The translations under genes and the position numbers were made by a program. From Phycisphaeraceae bacterium (GTDB lineage Bacteria > Planctomycetota > Phycisphaerae > Phycisphaerales > Phycisphaeraceae), in the NCBI GenBank assembly GCA_020831765.1, contig JAFIFY010000006.1, positions 1-47,405 on the forward strand: 47,405 nucleotides of DNA. Reading direction: 5' to 3'. How positions within the stretch are numbered: position 1 is the first letter of the stretch; the number at the start of each line of letters is the position of its first letter. Of this stretch, positions 18,382 to 26,260 are shown piece by piece. The notes under the pieces are model-generated. The model saw only the letters and a list, made by a program, of their open reading frames with translations, did no database searches and was not told the origin of the DNA.

Positions 18382-19347
18382 CTACTGGCGCGGCACGGGA
18401 ACCCGCCGAACCACTTCCTCGAGGCAGCGATCGGCGGCGATACCTTCGATTTCGGTTTCGGGCGAGAGCAGGACACGATGGCGCAGCACGGGAGCCACCA
18501 GGTCGCGAACATCGTCGGGAGTCACAAAATCGCGTTCGCGCAGCGCTGCCATGGCCTTGGATGCCTGAAGCAACATCGTCGAAGCCCGGGGACTTGCGCC
18601 TAGCAAGAGTCGCGGCGACTGGCGGGTGGCCCGAACGAGGGATGCGATATAGCCCAGCACGGCCGGGCTGACCGTGACCTTCTCGACGATGGCCCGACGC
18701 ACTTGCTGCAACTCCTCGACCGACCCCAGCCGGTCGAGGTTCCAGGTCGATTCGCGGCTGGAATCGAACCCCCGGTGAACCTGATCCAGCATGGCGTTCT
18801 CCGCTTCCTCATCCGGGTAGCCCACCACGATCTTCATAAGAAAGCGATCCAACTGCGCTTCGGGAAGCGGATAAGTGCCTTCGAATTCGACCGGATTCTG
18901 CGTGGCGAAGACCATCAGGGCTTCGGGAAGCGCGTGAACCTGCCCATCAACCGAAACCTGCCGCTCCTGCATCGCTTCGAGCAGGGCCGACTGGGTCTTG
19001 GCCGGAGCGCGGTTGATTTCATCGGCAAGCAGCATGTCGCTGAAGACCGGTCCGGGGCGGAATACCAACTGCTGCTCGCCCGGTGAAAGGATGCTCAGGC
19101 CGGTCAGGTCGGAGGGCATCAGGTCGGGTGTGAACTGCACGCGGCTGAAGCGGCCGCCGACCAGGATCGCCAGTGACCGCGCAAGCAGGGTCTTGGCCGT
19201 ACCCGGAGGCCCCTCGAGCAGAACATGCCCATGGGCCAGAGTGGCGGTGAGCACCTGCTCGATCACCGCCGACTGTCCGAACACCGCCCGACCCAGCGCT
19301 TCGCGCAGTCGCCCGGCGAATCCACCGACCTCATTCAATTCCGTCAC
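18382..19347 (-). CDS. MoxR-family AAA+ ATPase
   Basis: 321 aa. Walker A GPPGTAKT at 46-53, Walker B LLADE at 106-110 with INRAPAKTQSALLEAM, sensor-1 region FATQNPVEFEGTYPLPEAQLDRF, and the lid helices with GASPRAST. MoxR ATPases act as chaperones that mature or remodel vWA-domain partners, here presumably DUF58. The GTG start at 19347 overlaps the DUF4350 stop (GTGA) and has GGAG 8 nt upstream; an upstream in-frame ATG would sit deep in the DUF4350 gene. The DUF58 gene follows after 52 bp. Confidence 0.95.
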   Translation of the reverse strand: MTELNEVGGFAGRLREALGRAVFGQSAVIEQVLTATLAHGHVLLEGPPGTAKTLLARSLAILVGGRFSRVQFTPDLMPSDLTGLSILSPGEQQLVFRPGPVFSDMLLADEINRAPAKTQSALLEAMQERQVSVDGQVHALPEALMVFATQNPVEFEGTYPLPEAQLDRFLMKIVVGYPDEEAENAMLDQVHRGFDSSRESTWNLDRLGSVEELQQVRRAIVEKVTVSPAVLGYIASLVRATRQSPRLLLGASPRASTMLLQASKAMAALRERDFVTPDDVRDLVAPVLRHRVLLSPETEIEGIAADRCLEEVVRRVPVPRQ

Positions 19348-20597
19348 TTCAGTTTCTCCAGGATCAGGTGAAAGCCCTGAACGCACTTCAAGGCCGCATC
19401 TTCGCGAAGGTCGGCCGCTTCCGAAGCGCTGACCAGCGGACGCCATGCCCACTCAAGATCGGCGAATCGTTGCCGCATCGCATCGGCCAGGGATTGGTCA
19501 TCCGCCGTCGGCGGAAGACCCAGCTTGAGGCAGATATCGCGCCGATGATATCTTCGAACGATCGTCAGCACGTGATTCAGATCGGCCGTTCGAGCCAGGA
19601 TCACCGATGCGGCATCGGCCAGCGATCCCTGCCGGCGACGACGGACCGGCGGTACGGCCAGCGGTCGGCCCATCCGCCACCCCGCCATCAGAAGTGCCAG
19701 CACGCCGCAAAGGATCAACTGCACCAGCGCCCAACGCCATGTCGGACTGAACATCAATCGGAAGAGCGCACTGAACGTATCGTCAACCTGGCGATATCCA
19801 AGGTGAAACTCACTGAAGATCACCCGGCCGCCGGGCTCGCCATCAACCGAATCGCCGGCCAGAAACGTGGCCACATTGAAGGCCAGAACGGGATTATCCG
19901 CATATCGCATTCCGTAGTTGGAGAACCCGTAAGTCGAGATCGGATGAATCACCCAACCACGGCCGAAACGCTCGATCGCCAGGATGGCGCGATCATCGGT
20001 ATCGCGAACGATTGTCCGCTCATCGGGTGAATTCGGCCACTGCAGCGCTTCAAAGCCGACCGCGGCGTAGGGCCGATCGGAGACATTCAACTCTCCGACG
20101 CCGCGCAGAACCTCGTGTTCCAGGTTCGGATCGACATCAACCATGCGTTCCCGCGGCGTTGAAACACGCCGCCGTCCTCGCGTGTGGACCGTGTCATCAT
20201 CCGTGACAAGGTACGGATAGTGATTCAGCACGAGCAGACGCCCACCCTCTTCAACCCATCGATAAAGCGCGCCCCAATCATCCGGGGCCAATTCATCGGG
20301 TTGGTCCCCTTCGGCGTCCAGCGGCCCGATGGGCAGCACCAGCCCGGTCGCTGATTCAAGCATCTCACGGCTCAACGACCGCCCCGACCGCACGGCTCGC
20401 CCCCCCCGCTGCTCGATCAACTGGTGGAACGCCATGGTCCCCCAGGCCCGATCGAAAAAACTCGATGGCTCGACCCGATCATCGCCCTCGGTGTCGGGCG
20501 CGGCAAGGACAGCGACCAACACCACGATCGCCACCGCCAACAGAAGCAGGAGCATCAGAGGCAGGGAGTCCCGACGATTATTGAGGATTCGGATCAA
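19344..20597 (-). CDS. DUF4350 domain membrane protein
   Basis: About 417 aa. A first membrane helix (MLLLLLAVAIVVLVAVLAA) lies near the N terminus, then a soluble domain of the DUF4350/GATase-like type with WGTMAFHQLIEQRGGRAVRSGRSL and GGRLLVLNHYPYLV, a second membrane helix (WALVQLILCGVLALLMAGWRMG), and a cytoplasmic helical tail. The gene sits between DUF4129 and MoxR, its usual position in such clusters. The start is proposed as TTG at 20597, with AAGGA 7 nt upstream, overlapping the DUF4129 stop by 20 bp. The only nearby ATG (20555) would remove part of the pre-helix segment. Function unknown. Confidence 0.75.
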   Translation of the reverse strand: MIRILNNRRDSLPLMLLLLLAVAIVVLVAVLAAPDTEGDDRVEPSSFFDRAWGTMAFHQLIEQRGGRAVRSGRSLSREMLESATGLVLPIGPLDAEGDQPDELAPDDWGALYRWVEEGGRLLVLNHYPYLVTDDDTVHTRGRRRVSTPRERMVDVDPNLEHEVLRGVGELNVSDRPYAAVGFEALQWPNSPDERTIVRDTDDRAILAIERFGRGWVIHPISTYGFSNYGMRYADNPVLAFNVATFLAGDSVDGEPGGRVIFSEFHLGYRQVDDTFSALFRLMFSPTWRWALVQLILCGVLALLMAGWRMGRPLAVPPVRRRRQGSLADAASVILARTADLNHVLTIVRRYHRRDICLKLGLPPTADDQSLADAMRQRFADLEWAWRPLVSASEAADLREDAALKCVQGFHLILEKLK

Positions 20598-21300
20598 CCG
20601 GAATCCTTTCCACCAGGGAGCGGAGTGTTCGGCAAAGCGATTCGTCGGCGGAAAGACCACCGTAAGTCACGGCGTCCATTCGACGAACGGCCGGCGCCAG
20701 TGAATCGCGAAGTGGAAAGTCGGTCGGCACCTGCCGCAAGGCCTGGCCGTTGGTCACATCGCGATCAAAGCGTATCCACCGGCCCCGTGCAAGCCGCAGC
20801 AGCAGCGTCAGAAGCAGAGCGCGACTGGCCCCGGTGAAATCGCCGCGTTGCAGTTGCTGATCAGCCTGTTTGAGCAGCATCTCTTCATCAAGCAGAGTCT
20901 CGCCCACCGCCTCAAGTCCTGTTTCCGGCTCGCCTGAGTTCTTCCTCCCCAGCCATCGGAACGCCCCGATCGTCCAAAGCAAATGGATGAAGATCGCCAG
21001 CAGCGCCAGCACCATCCAGATCACCAGAACCCACAACAGCCAGACCGGCAGCGACTCAATAAAGCCCTGGATCGCCTCCCAAGCCGACCGCAACCAGGCG
21101 GCATACCATGGGTCGCCGCGAGTGGGATCAAGTCCTCGAAACCGGCGCTGCGCCAGAATCTCCTCAACCGTCCGCCGTGCTTCTTCGTGATGGGAATCGC
21201 CCCCCGCCCGCGCGGCCGAAGGGTATCCGATTGGCGCGGCGATCAGCAGCAAAAATCCCAGAGTACGGCTCAAGCTAAGCCTCATCCTGTGCAAGTCCAC
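20578..21300 (-). CDS. DUF4129 domain membrane protein
   Basis: 240 aa. A signal peptide-like N terminus (to about 32), a helical segment, a central membrane helix (PVWLLWVLVIWMVLALLAIFIHLL) and a C-terminal DUF4129 domain: LQRGDFTGASRALLLTLLLRLARGRWIRFDRDVTNGQALRQV, where the small helical domain repeats the usual 'R-ALxLLYxALLxxLxxRGxIxxxxxxTNxExLR' pattern. The start is GTG at 21300, one base after the stop of the preceding reading frame; an ATG lies 5 codons in. Part of the MoxR cluster. Its true upstream partner is the gene split by the IS element. Confidence 0.8.
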   Translation of the reverse strand: MDLHRMRLSLSRTLGFLLLIAAPIGYPSAARAGGDSHHEEARRTVEEILAQRRFRGLDPTRGDPWYAAWLRSAWEAIQGFIESLPVWLLWVLVIWMVLALLAIFIHLLWTIGAFRWLGRKNSGEPETGLEAVGETLLDEEMLLKQADQQLQRGDFTGASRALLLTLLLRLARGRWIRFDRDVTNGQALRQVPTDFPLRDSLAPAVRRMDAVTYGGLSADESLCRTLRSLVERIPVDPNPQ

Positions 21301-21435
21301 TCAGCGGTTGGGGCCGGACCACGGTGGCGGAGGCGGGGGAGACCATGAATCGGCTACCGTGGGCGCCTCCTGATCCAGCGACTCAGCCAACTGCTCAAGA
21401 TCAAACGCTTCTTTGCGAATCCGCAGGTCATAGTA
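21301..21435 (-). pseudogene. 3' fragment of an IS-split membrane protein gene
   Basis: The last 43 codons (21429-21301) plus one copy of the 6-bp target duplication. It encodes DLRIRKEAFDLEQLAESLDQ, a DUF-type linker, and ends with a Pro-rich tail. It joins in frame to the fragment at 22815-23522 when the IS and one ATAGTA copy are removed, rebuilding VVLYYYDLRIRKEAFD. A reading frame of 92 codons now runs from the IS into this piece, but its first part is IS sequence. Confidence 0.88.
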
Positions 21436-22814
21436 CTCAAACTGACCGATTTTCCGACCAACGATGGCCCGTTCGATCAATGTAAAACGGCTTCCCGCGA
21501 CGATAAGTGTTGTAGACACCCAACCTTGTCGCCGGAGAAGCCGCATGGTTAGTATCGGCAGGATGCCCCGAAAAAGCAAGCGTTTTTTCCGCCGCGTCGC
21601 TGGCGGCTTCGCCTATGGCGGATTCGACCACTTCTGGCAACTGGTCCTGGCGTTGACCATCGGCCACGCCGGCACCATCGAACGCCTGGCCGAGTTGCTG
21701 CGCGGTCCCCGCGCCACGCACCGCACCAACCACGGCGAATTCCTCTGGCGCAGCGACTGGGACGAGGCGTGGGTGCTGCGCGAGATCGCCCTGGACCTGC
21801 TCCGCCGCCTCGACCGCATGGGCGTCAAGGACCAGCATCTCCACTTCATCATCGACGACACGCAGACGCTCAAGCGCGCCAAGAAGATGGAGGCGGTCGG
21901 CAAGCTCTACCACCACGCCACCGGCACCTGGGGCCGAGGGCACACGATCGTCAAGGCGTGTTTGCATGTCGCCGGCGTGACGATCCCCTGGGCGAGCGTG
22001 GTGTACGTGAAAAAGGACGATGCGCCGAAGCTGGGCATGCCTTACGCGAAGCTGACGCGGATCGCCGCCCGGATGATCCGCGAGGCCGAGCTGCCCGCCG
22101 ATCGCAAGGTCACCGTCCTGTTCGATGCGTTCTACCTGTGTCCGGCCGTCGTCAAGGCCTGTGAGGCCAAGGGCTGGCGTTGGATCGGTGTGGGCAAGAG
22201 CAACCGCAACTTCCGCCCGACCGGCGGCGACGGCACGAAGAAGAAGCTGGGCCAATACGGCGCGAACGTGCTGCGACGCGACGGCAAGTGGCGTCTGGTC
22301 GAGGGCCTCAGGAGCAGGCACCGCTACCGTCTGGCCGAGCGGGCCGGTCACCTCAACGGCATCGGCCAGGTGAAGGCGGTGTTCTCGCGTCGCCGAAGCC
22401 AGAAGAATAACATCGCGTTGATCACCAATGACACGCGCGCCTCGGCGACGGCCGTGGTGCGCGCTTACCTGAAGCGATGGGCCGTGGAACTGCTGATCAA
22501 GGACGAGAAGCAGCACCTGGGGCTGGGCGATTACCGCGTCAAGCGGTACCGGGCTGTAGTCAGACACCTGCACCTGGTCGATTGCGCCCATGCCTGCCTG
22601 ACCCACCTGGCTCTGGACGAGCATCACGGTGCACAAGGCGACAAGCAAGCCAAGAGCAAGCCGCTTCGACTCCCGCCCATCAGCCAGCTCAAGAGCCGGA
22701 TGCGACAGGCAATGTGGCGAGAAGCGATCGAGGATGTGGTGAAAGTCAGTCACGAACGGCCCGTCATACGACGTCTGGAAAAACTCATGGCGGCGTGAAA
22801 TCGGTCAGTTTGAG
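21436..22814 (+). mobile_element. Insertion sequence, 1,379 bp, IS4-superfamily-like DDE type
   Basis: The ends are perfect 17-bp inverted repeats: CTCAAACTGACCGATTT at 21436-21452 and its complement at 22798-22814. A 6-bp direct repeat ATAGTA flanks both. It holds one transposase gene that ends 16 bp from the right end. The interrupted host gene is rebuilt in frame when the element and one ATAGTA are removed, which proves the borders. The 6-bp duplication does not match the 4-bp (IS701) or 9-12-bp (classical IS4) rule, so the group is left open. Confidence 0.95.
21545..22798 (+). CDS. DDE transposase of the IS element
   Basis: 417 aa. Cuts and joins IS ends with an RNase H-like DDE fold. 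Proposed catalytic residues: D104 or D105 (FIIDDTQTLKR), D194 (VLFDAFYLCP) and E315 in the IS4-superfamily Y-(2)-R-(3)-E-(6)-K signature (Y308, R311, E315, K322: YLKRWAVELLIKDEK), followed by HLGLGDY as in IS701-like enzymes. It appears intact with no frameshift. The ATG at 21545 is chosen because GGAG lies 7 nt upstream; ATGs at 21464 and 21563 are alternatives. It runs opposite to the disrupted operon, so it does not itself drive the downstream MoxR genes. Confidence 0.9.
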   Translation: MVSIGRMPRKSKRFFRRVAGGFAYGGFDHFWQLVLALTIGHAGTIERLAELLRGPRATHRTNHGEFLWRSDWDEAWVLREIALDLLRRLDRMGVKDQHLHFIIDDTQTLKRAKKMEAVGKLYHHATGTWGRGHTIVKACLHVAGVTIPWASVVYVKKDDAPKLGMPYAKLTRIAARMIREAELPADRKVTVLFDAFYLCPAVVKACEAKGWRWIGVGKSNRNFRPTGGDGTKKKLGQYGANVLRRDGKWRLVEGLRSRHRYRLAERAGHLNGIGQVKAVFSRRRSQKNNIALITNDTRASATAVVRAYLKRWAVELLIKDEKQHLGLGDYRVKRYRAVVRHLHLVDCAHACLTHLALDEHHGAQGDKQAKSKPLRLPPISQLKSRMRQAMWREAIEDVVKVSHERPVIRRLEKLMAA

Positions 22815-23522
22815 ATAGTAGTAGAGCACGACCGGGATGGTGACAACGGGCGTCACCAGAGCGGCGATGAGCTCCGACAGGATGGACCCGGCCAGTTGCG
22901 GGAACTGCGTGAAGAAGGTCAACAAGACGGGAATGCCCGCAAACATACCTATCGCGATCTGAATCAGGATAACCAGGAGCGCAAGACCCATGGTCCTGGC
23001 CATGTTGCCGCTGATCAGCTCACGCGAGCGCGACATTGCGGCCAGCGGCCCTTTCTTCTCGACGATCAGTGCGGGCAGTGAAACGTAGAGCCACAGAGCG
23101 AGGATGATTCCCGGCACGATCAGGAGGAGAAAGCCGACGCCGATCACCAGTCCGGCAACAATGACCAGCAACAGCATCGCAATCAGTCGCCTGAGGGCCA
23201 GCAACGCCGCATTGAAACCCGATATCTCCTTTCCAAGATAAATCATGGAGATGTAGACGGTCAGGGTTCCTACCAACAGTTGGTTACCGGCCAATCCCAG
23301 AACGGCGCCGAACATCAGCGAAAGTCCAAGCTGCAACGGATCAGGGTCGATCGCGGCCTGCTGCTGCTGGCTGACAATGGTCGCTGGCAGTCCGATCAAA
23401 ATAATGGGAATCATGATCATCAGTGAGATCAAGACAAACGAGCCAAGATGACGGAAGTACAGCTTGAACGATGCATCAAGAATTTCAACGACCGTCATCG
23501 GCCGCAGTTGAGTTGGCTGCAT
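22815..23522 (-). pseudogene. 5' fragment of an IS-split polytopic membrane protein gene
   Basis: 236 codons from ATG 23522 (GAGGAG 9 nt upstream) to the IS border. It encodes MQPTQLRPMTVVEILDASFK, then about six hydrophobic helices (for example FVLISLMIMIPIILIGLPAT; LLLVIVAGLVIGVGFLLLIV) with a central LPALIVEKKGPLAAMSRSREL. The layout resembles the glycerophosphodiester phosphodiesterase membrane-domain/YciC-like families. The intact gene would give 278 aa and be first in the DUF4129-DUF4350-MoxR-DUF58 run, a place where a similar membrane protein is usual in related clusters. The fragment now reads 4 IS-encoded residues after LYYYLK before a stop within the IS. Whether the truncated protein functions is unknown. 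Confidence 0.88.
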
Positions 23523-23710
23523 GATCCAGAACTCCTCTAAATATCTGATACCCGGAGTGATTGACCCGTGGGGATTGTCAGCGGGGACTGAGCCGGGGTC
23601 AAACGCCCTCCGGCCGGGCTCGCATCGCCGCGCAACTGCGGGGACGCTTGCATTCCACACCTCTTGGTGTGATTTTCCGATACTATCAGGGGAGGGGCCT
23701 GGAGCCGGTA

Positions 23711-24241
23711 ATGTCCCATCGGGTACTGAATATCGAGACGGCGGGCCGGGTGATTTTGCGGCGCGGCGTTGCCGACGAGGTCATGCCCCTGCGCCAAGAG
23801 GTGCTCTACGCTCCTCACACGCCCCACACCGTCCGATTCGATGATGACCAGCACCCGCTCACCCGACACTATGTCGCGGAAGTGGCCGACTCGTCCGATG
23901 TCGGCGAGTCTCCGCGCGAGCGGATCGTCGGCTGCCTGACGCTTGTGCCGGGCACGTTCGATGGCCGTCCCGCCTGGCACATGCGGGCGCTGGCGGTGGC
24001 CCCCGGCGTTCGATGCATGGGCATCGGCCGCGCCCTGGTGCGGTTCGCCGAGGAGGATGTCGGCGACCGGCCGGAGTTCGAGTTGATGTGGTGCAATGCC
24101 GTGGCCGGTGCGGTGGTGTTTTATGAGAGCATGGGCTGGGAAATGGTCGATGAAGTGCATCTGATCAAGGGTGTGGGGAGCCACTTCAAGCTGCTGCGCC
24201 GCCACGGGGACCGGCCCTCCGCATCGCCCGAGGAATCATGA
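23711..24241 (+). CDS. GNAT-family N-acetyltransferase
   Basis: 176 aa. Transfers an acetyl group from acetyl-CoA to an unknown acceptor. The acetyl-CoA loop is VAPGVRCMGIGRALV (R/Q-x-x-G-x-G motif), preceded by WHMRALAV and followed by NAVAGAVVFYESMGWEMVDE, the usual C-terminal half of the fold. The ATG at 23711 is chosen because GGAG lies 6 nt upstream; the in-frame ATG at 23561 would add 50 residues without protein character. It is divergent from the IS-split gene. A CACACC-TCTT-GGTGTG inverted repeat in the gap (near 23656-23671) could be an operator or a small terminator. Confidence 0.85.
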   Translation: MSHRVLNIETAGRVILRRGVADEVMPLRQEVLYAPHTPHTVRFDDDQHPLTRHYVAEVADSSDVGESPRERIVGCLTLVPGTFDGRPAWHMRALAVAPGVRCMGIGRALVRFAEEDVGDRPEFELMWCNAVAGAVVFYESMGWEMVDEVHLIKGVGSHFKLLRRHGDRPSASPEES

Positions 24242-24347
24242 GCACCCAGCACCCTCGACGATGCACCCGCCCGGCTTCCACTGGACAGTGCCAGCGGCTG
24301 AGGCTAGGGTCATATCCGGCCCCGACCACTGGATGAGATGTGTAAAC

Positions 24348-24986
24348 ATGGATGATCTGAATACTTACATGAAAGTGCCCCCCGGGCCGGACCCGCCACG
24401 CACCATCAATGCGATCGTCGAGATTCCCAAAGGCCGGCGGAGCAAGTTTGAAATCGATAAGAAATTCGGCCTCATCCGGCTGGATCGCTATCTCTATTCC
24501 AGCGCTATGTACCCCGGCGATTACGGCATCGTGCCCCAGACACTGGCCGAGGATGGTGACCCGCTCGATGTGCTGGTCATGGTCAACGAGCCGACATTCT
24601 CCGGCTGCCTCATCGAAGCAAGGCCGATCGGCCTGTTCAAGATGGTCGATAAGGGCGTGAACGATTACAAGATCCTGGCCGTGCCCAATACCGACCCGAT
24701 CTTCGCCGAAACCCGCGACCTGTGGCGCGTGCCGCCGCACTTCCTCCGTGAGGTCGAGCATTTCTTTGCCACTTACAAGCAACTGGAGGGCGATCAGGTC
24801 CGTACCCAGGGCTGGCACGATGCGGACATGGCCCGCGAGGAGATCATGGCATCCATCCATCGATATCTGGTCACCAATCCGGTCGATCCCGTGCCCGAGC
24901 CCGGAGAGACTGAGCCTGTCCAGGAAGACAAGTCGGCTTCAGACGAGCGTGACGAGCCGGTATCATTCCTCGGAGAGTTGGATTGA
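24348..24986 (+). CDS. ppa: Inorganic pyrophosphatase, family I
   Basis: 212 aa. Hydrolyses pyrophosphate to drive biosynthesis. The metal-binding signature D69-G-D71-PL-D74-VLV is present after YPGDYGIVPQT, with EIPKGRRSKFEIDKKFG (substrate contacts) at 25-41 and DYKILAVP further on. The C-terminal 30 residues are acidic and Pro-rich beyond the usual end. The ATG at 24348 is chosen near the start of the conserved core; an ATG 5 codons earlier is possible. It follows the GNAT gene by 106 bp and precedes the dehydrogenase by 36 bp, so the last two are probably co-transcribed. Confidence 0.95.
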   Translation: MDDLNTYMKVPPGPDPPRTINAIVEIPKGRRSKFEIDKKFGLIRLDRYLYSSAMYPGDYGIVPQTLAEDGDPLDVLVMVNEPTFSGCLIEARPIGLFKMVDKGVNDYKILAVPNTDPIFAETRDLWRVPPHFLREVEHFFATYKQLEGDQVRTQGWHDADMAREEIMASIHRYLVTNPVDPVPEPGETEPVQEDKSASDERDEPVSFLGELD

Positions 24987-25022
24987 CCCGGCCCCGGCGC
25001 CGCCCCTTGGAGATATGCGACC

Positions 25023-26039
25023 GTGCATGATGTAGTTCTGATCAGTGGAGATGGCATCGGACCGGAGGTCACCGAAGCGACCAAGGCCGTCCTCGCGGCG
25101 GCCGAAGCGCCAGTGCGATGGGTCGAGCGGAAGGCCGGCGTCGCGGCGCTGGCCGACGGGCAGGATGTCATGCCCGAAGCGACCCTGGATGCCATCCGAC
25201 ACCACCGCTTCGCACTCAAGGGGCCATGCACCACGCCGGTGGGCAAGGGGTTTTCCTCGGTCAATGTGCAGCTCCGCAAGAAGCTGAATCTTTACGCCGC
25301 CGTGCGCCCGGTGCGAAGCCTGCCCGGAGTACCCACCCGATTCGATGACGTGGACCTGATCATCGTCCGCGAGAACACCGAAGGCCTCTACAGTGGCGTG
25401 GAGAACGAGGTGACGCCGGGCGTGGTGATGAGCATGAAGGTGGCCACGCAGGTCGGCTGCCATCGCATCGCGCACTGGGCGTTTCGTTTCGCCACCCATC
25501 GGCGACGGAAGAAAATCACCGTGCTGCACAAGGCCAACATCATGAAGATGACCGACGGCCTGTTCATCAAAGAGGCCGAAGAGGTCCATCACCGCGAGTA
25601 TCCCAACATCGAGTTGGAAATGCTGATCATCGATGCCGGTTGCATGAAGCTGGTGCAGGATCCGACGCGCTTTGACATCCTGCTCATGGAGAACCTGTAC
25701 GGCGATGTGGTCAGCGACCTCTGCGCCGGCATGGTCGGCGGGCTGGGGGTGGTGCCGGGCGCGAACATCGGCGATCGGGAGGCGATTTTCGAGGCGGTGC
25801 ATGGCTCGGCTCCCGATATCGCCGGCAAGGGCTTGGCCAATCCCCTCGCGCTGCTCATGAGCTCGACCATGATGCTGCATCACATCGCCGACGAACTGGG
25901 CGATGCCCAATGCGCCAAAGTGGCCGATCGAGTCAGCCAAGCCTACGACCAGGCCCTGGCCGAGGGCCAGAGCACCCGCGATCTGGGCGGCAGCCTCGAC
26001 ACCTCTGGCTTCACCCAGGCCGTCATCGACCGCCTGTAA
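25023..26039 (+). CDS. Isocitrate/isopropylmalate dehydrogenase family, NAD-type isocitrate dehydrogenase
   Basis: 338 aa. Oxidative decarboxylation of a 2-hydroxy acid, most likely isocitrate. Visible are SGDGIGPEV (N-terminal), SSVNVQLRKKLNLYAAVRPV (substrate site typical of isocitrate rather than isopropylmalate enzymes), IVRENTEGLYSGVE, KANIMKMTDGLF and the cofactor/metal segment HGSAPDIAGKGLANP. The HGSAPDIAG loop suggests NAD use. The start is GTG at 25023 with GGAG 10 nt upstream. The cofactor and exact substrate (isocitrate against homoisocitrate or tartrate-like acids) are not proven. Confidence 0.88.
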   Translation: MHDVVLISGDGIGPEVTEATKAVLAAAEAPVRWVERKAGVAALADGQDVMPEATLDAIRHHRFALKGPCTTPVGKGFSSVNVQLRKKLNLYAAVRPVRSLPGVPTRFDDVDLIIVRENTEGLYSGVENEVTPGVVMSMKVATQVGCHRIAHWAFRFATHRRRKKITVLHKANIMKMTDGLFIKEAEEVHHREYPNIELEMLIIDAGCMKLVQDPTRFDILLMENLYGDVVSDLCAGMVGGLGVVPGANIGDREAIFEAVHGSAPDIAGKGLANPLALLMSSTMMLHHIADELGDAQCAKVADRVSQAYDQALAEGQSTRDLGGSLDTSGFTQAVIDRL

Positions 26040-26048
26040 CCTCGCCCC

Positions 26049-26096
26049 CCCGGAAGCCAAGCCACCCGGAAGCCAAGCCGCCCGGAAGCGCAGCCC
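26049..26096. repeat. Tandem 16-bp array, three units of CCCGGAAG type
   Basis: Units at 26049-26064, 26065-26080 and 26081-26096 read CCCGGAAGCCAAGCC plus one base; the third has two changes. Two more degenerate CCGG-AGTGGCC units follow to about 26127. It lies in the gap between the convergent dehydrogenase and SprT-like genes. The core is shared with the array at 40454-40537. Confidence 0.75.
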
Positions 26097-26260
26097 CCGG
26101 GGAGTGGCCCTCCGGAAGTGGCCTCGGCAAAGTCATACCGTGCGCATCACCAATGCAGGCGGTGGCTCAACAGGCCCGCCACATTGATCCGCGCGATCGC
26201 CGGCGGGGCGGACCTCCTCGTCCATTTTCGTTGTCCGGGTCAAGCCAGCCTGATCGGTGC

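Larger units (their letters stand above)
21430..22820. repeat. 6-bp target-site duplication ATAGTA flanking the IS
   Basis: ATAGTA at 21430-21435 immediately precedes the left IS end, and ATAGTA at 22815-22820 immediately follows the right end. The feature spans both copies and the IS between them. Confidence 0.9.

Noticed and set aside
21437-22753. Minus-strand frame (438 codons) covering the IS
   Set aside because: Antisense of the transposase; the plus-strand protein has complete DDE motifs and a Shine-Dalgarno.
23655-23672. Terminator or operator at CACACC-TCTT-GGTGTG
   Set aside because: The stem is only 6 bp between divergent genes; no U-tract longer than four, so no specific role is claimed.
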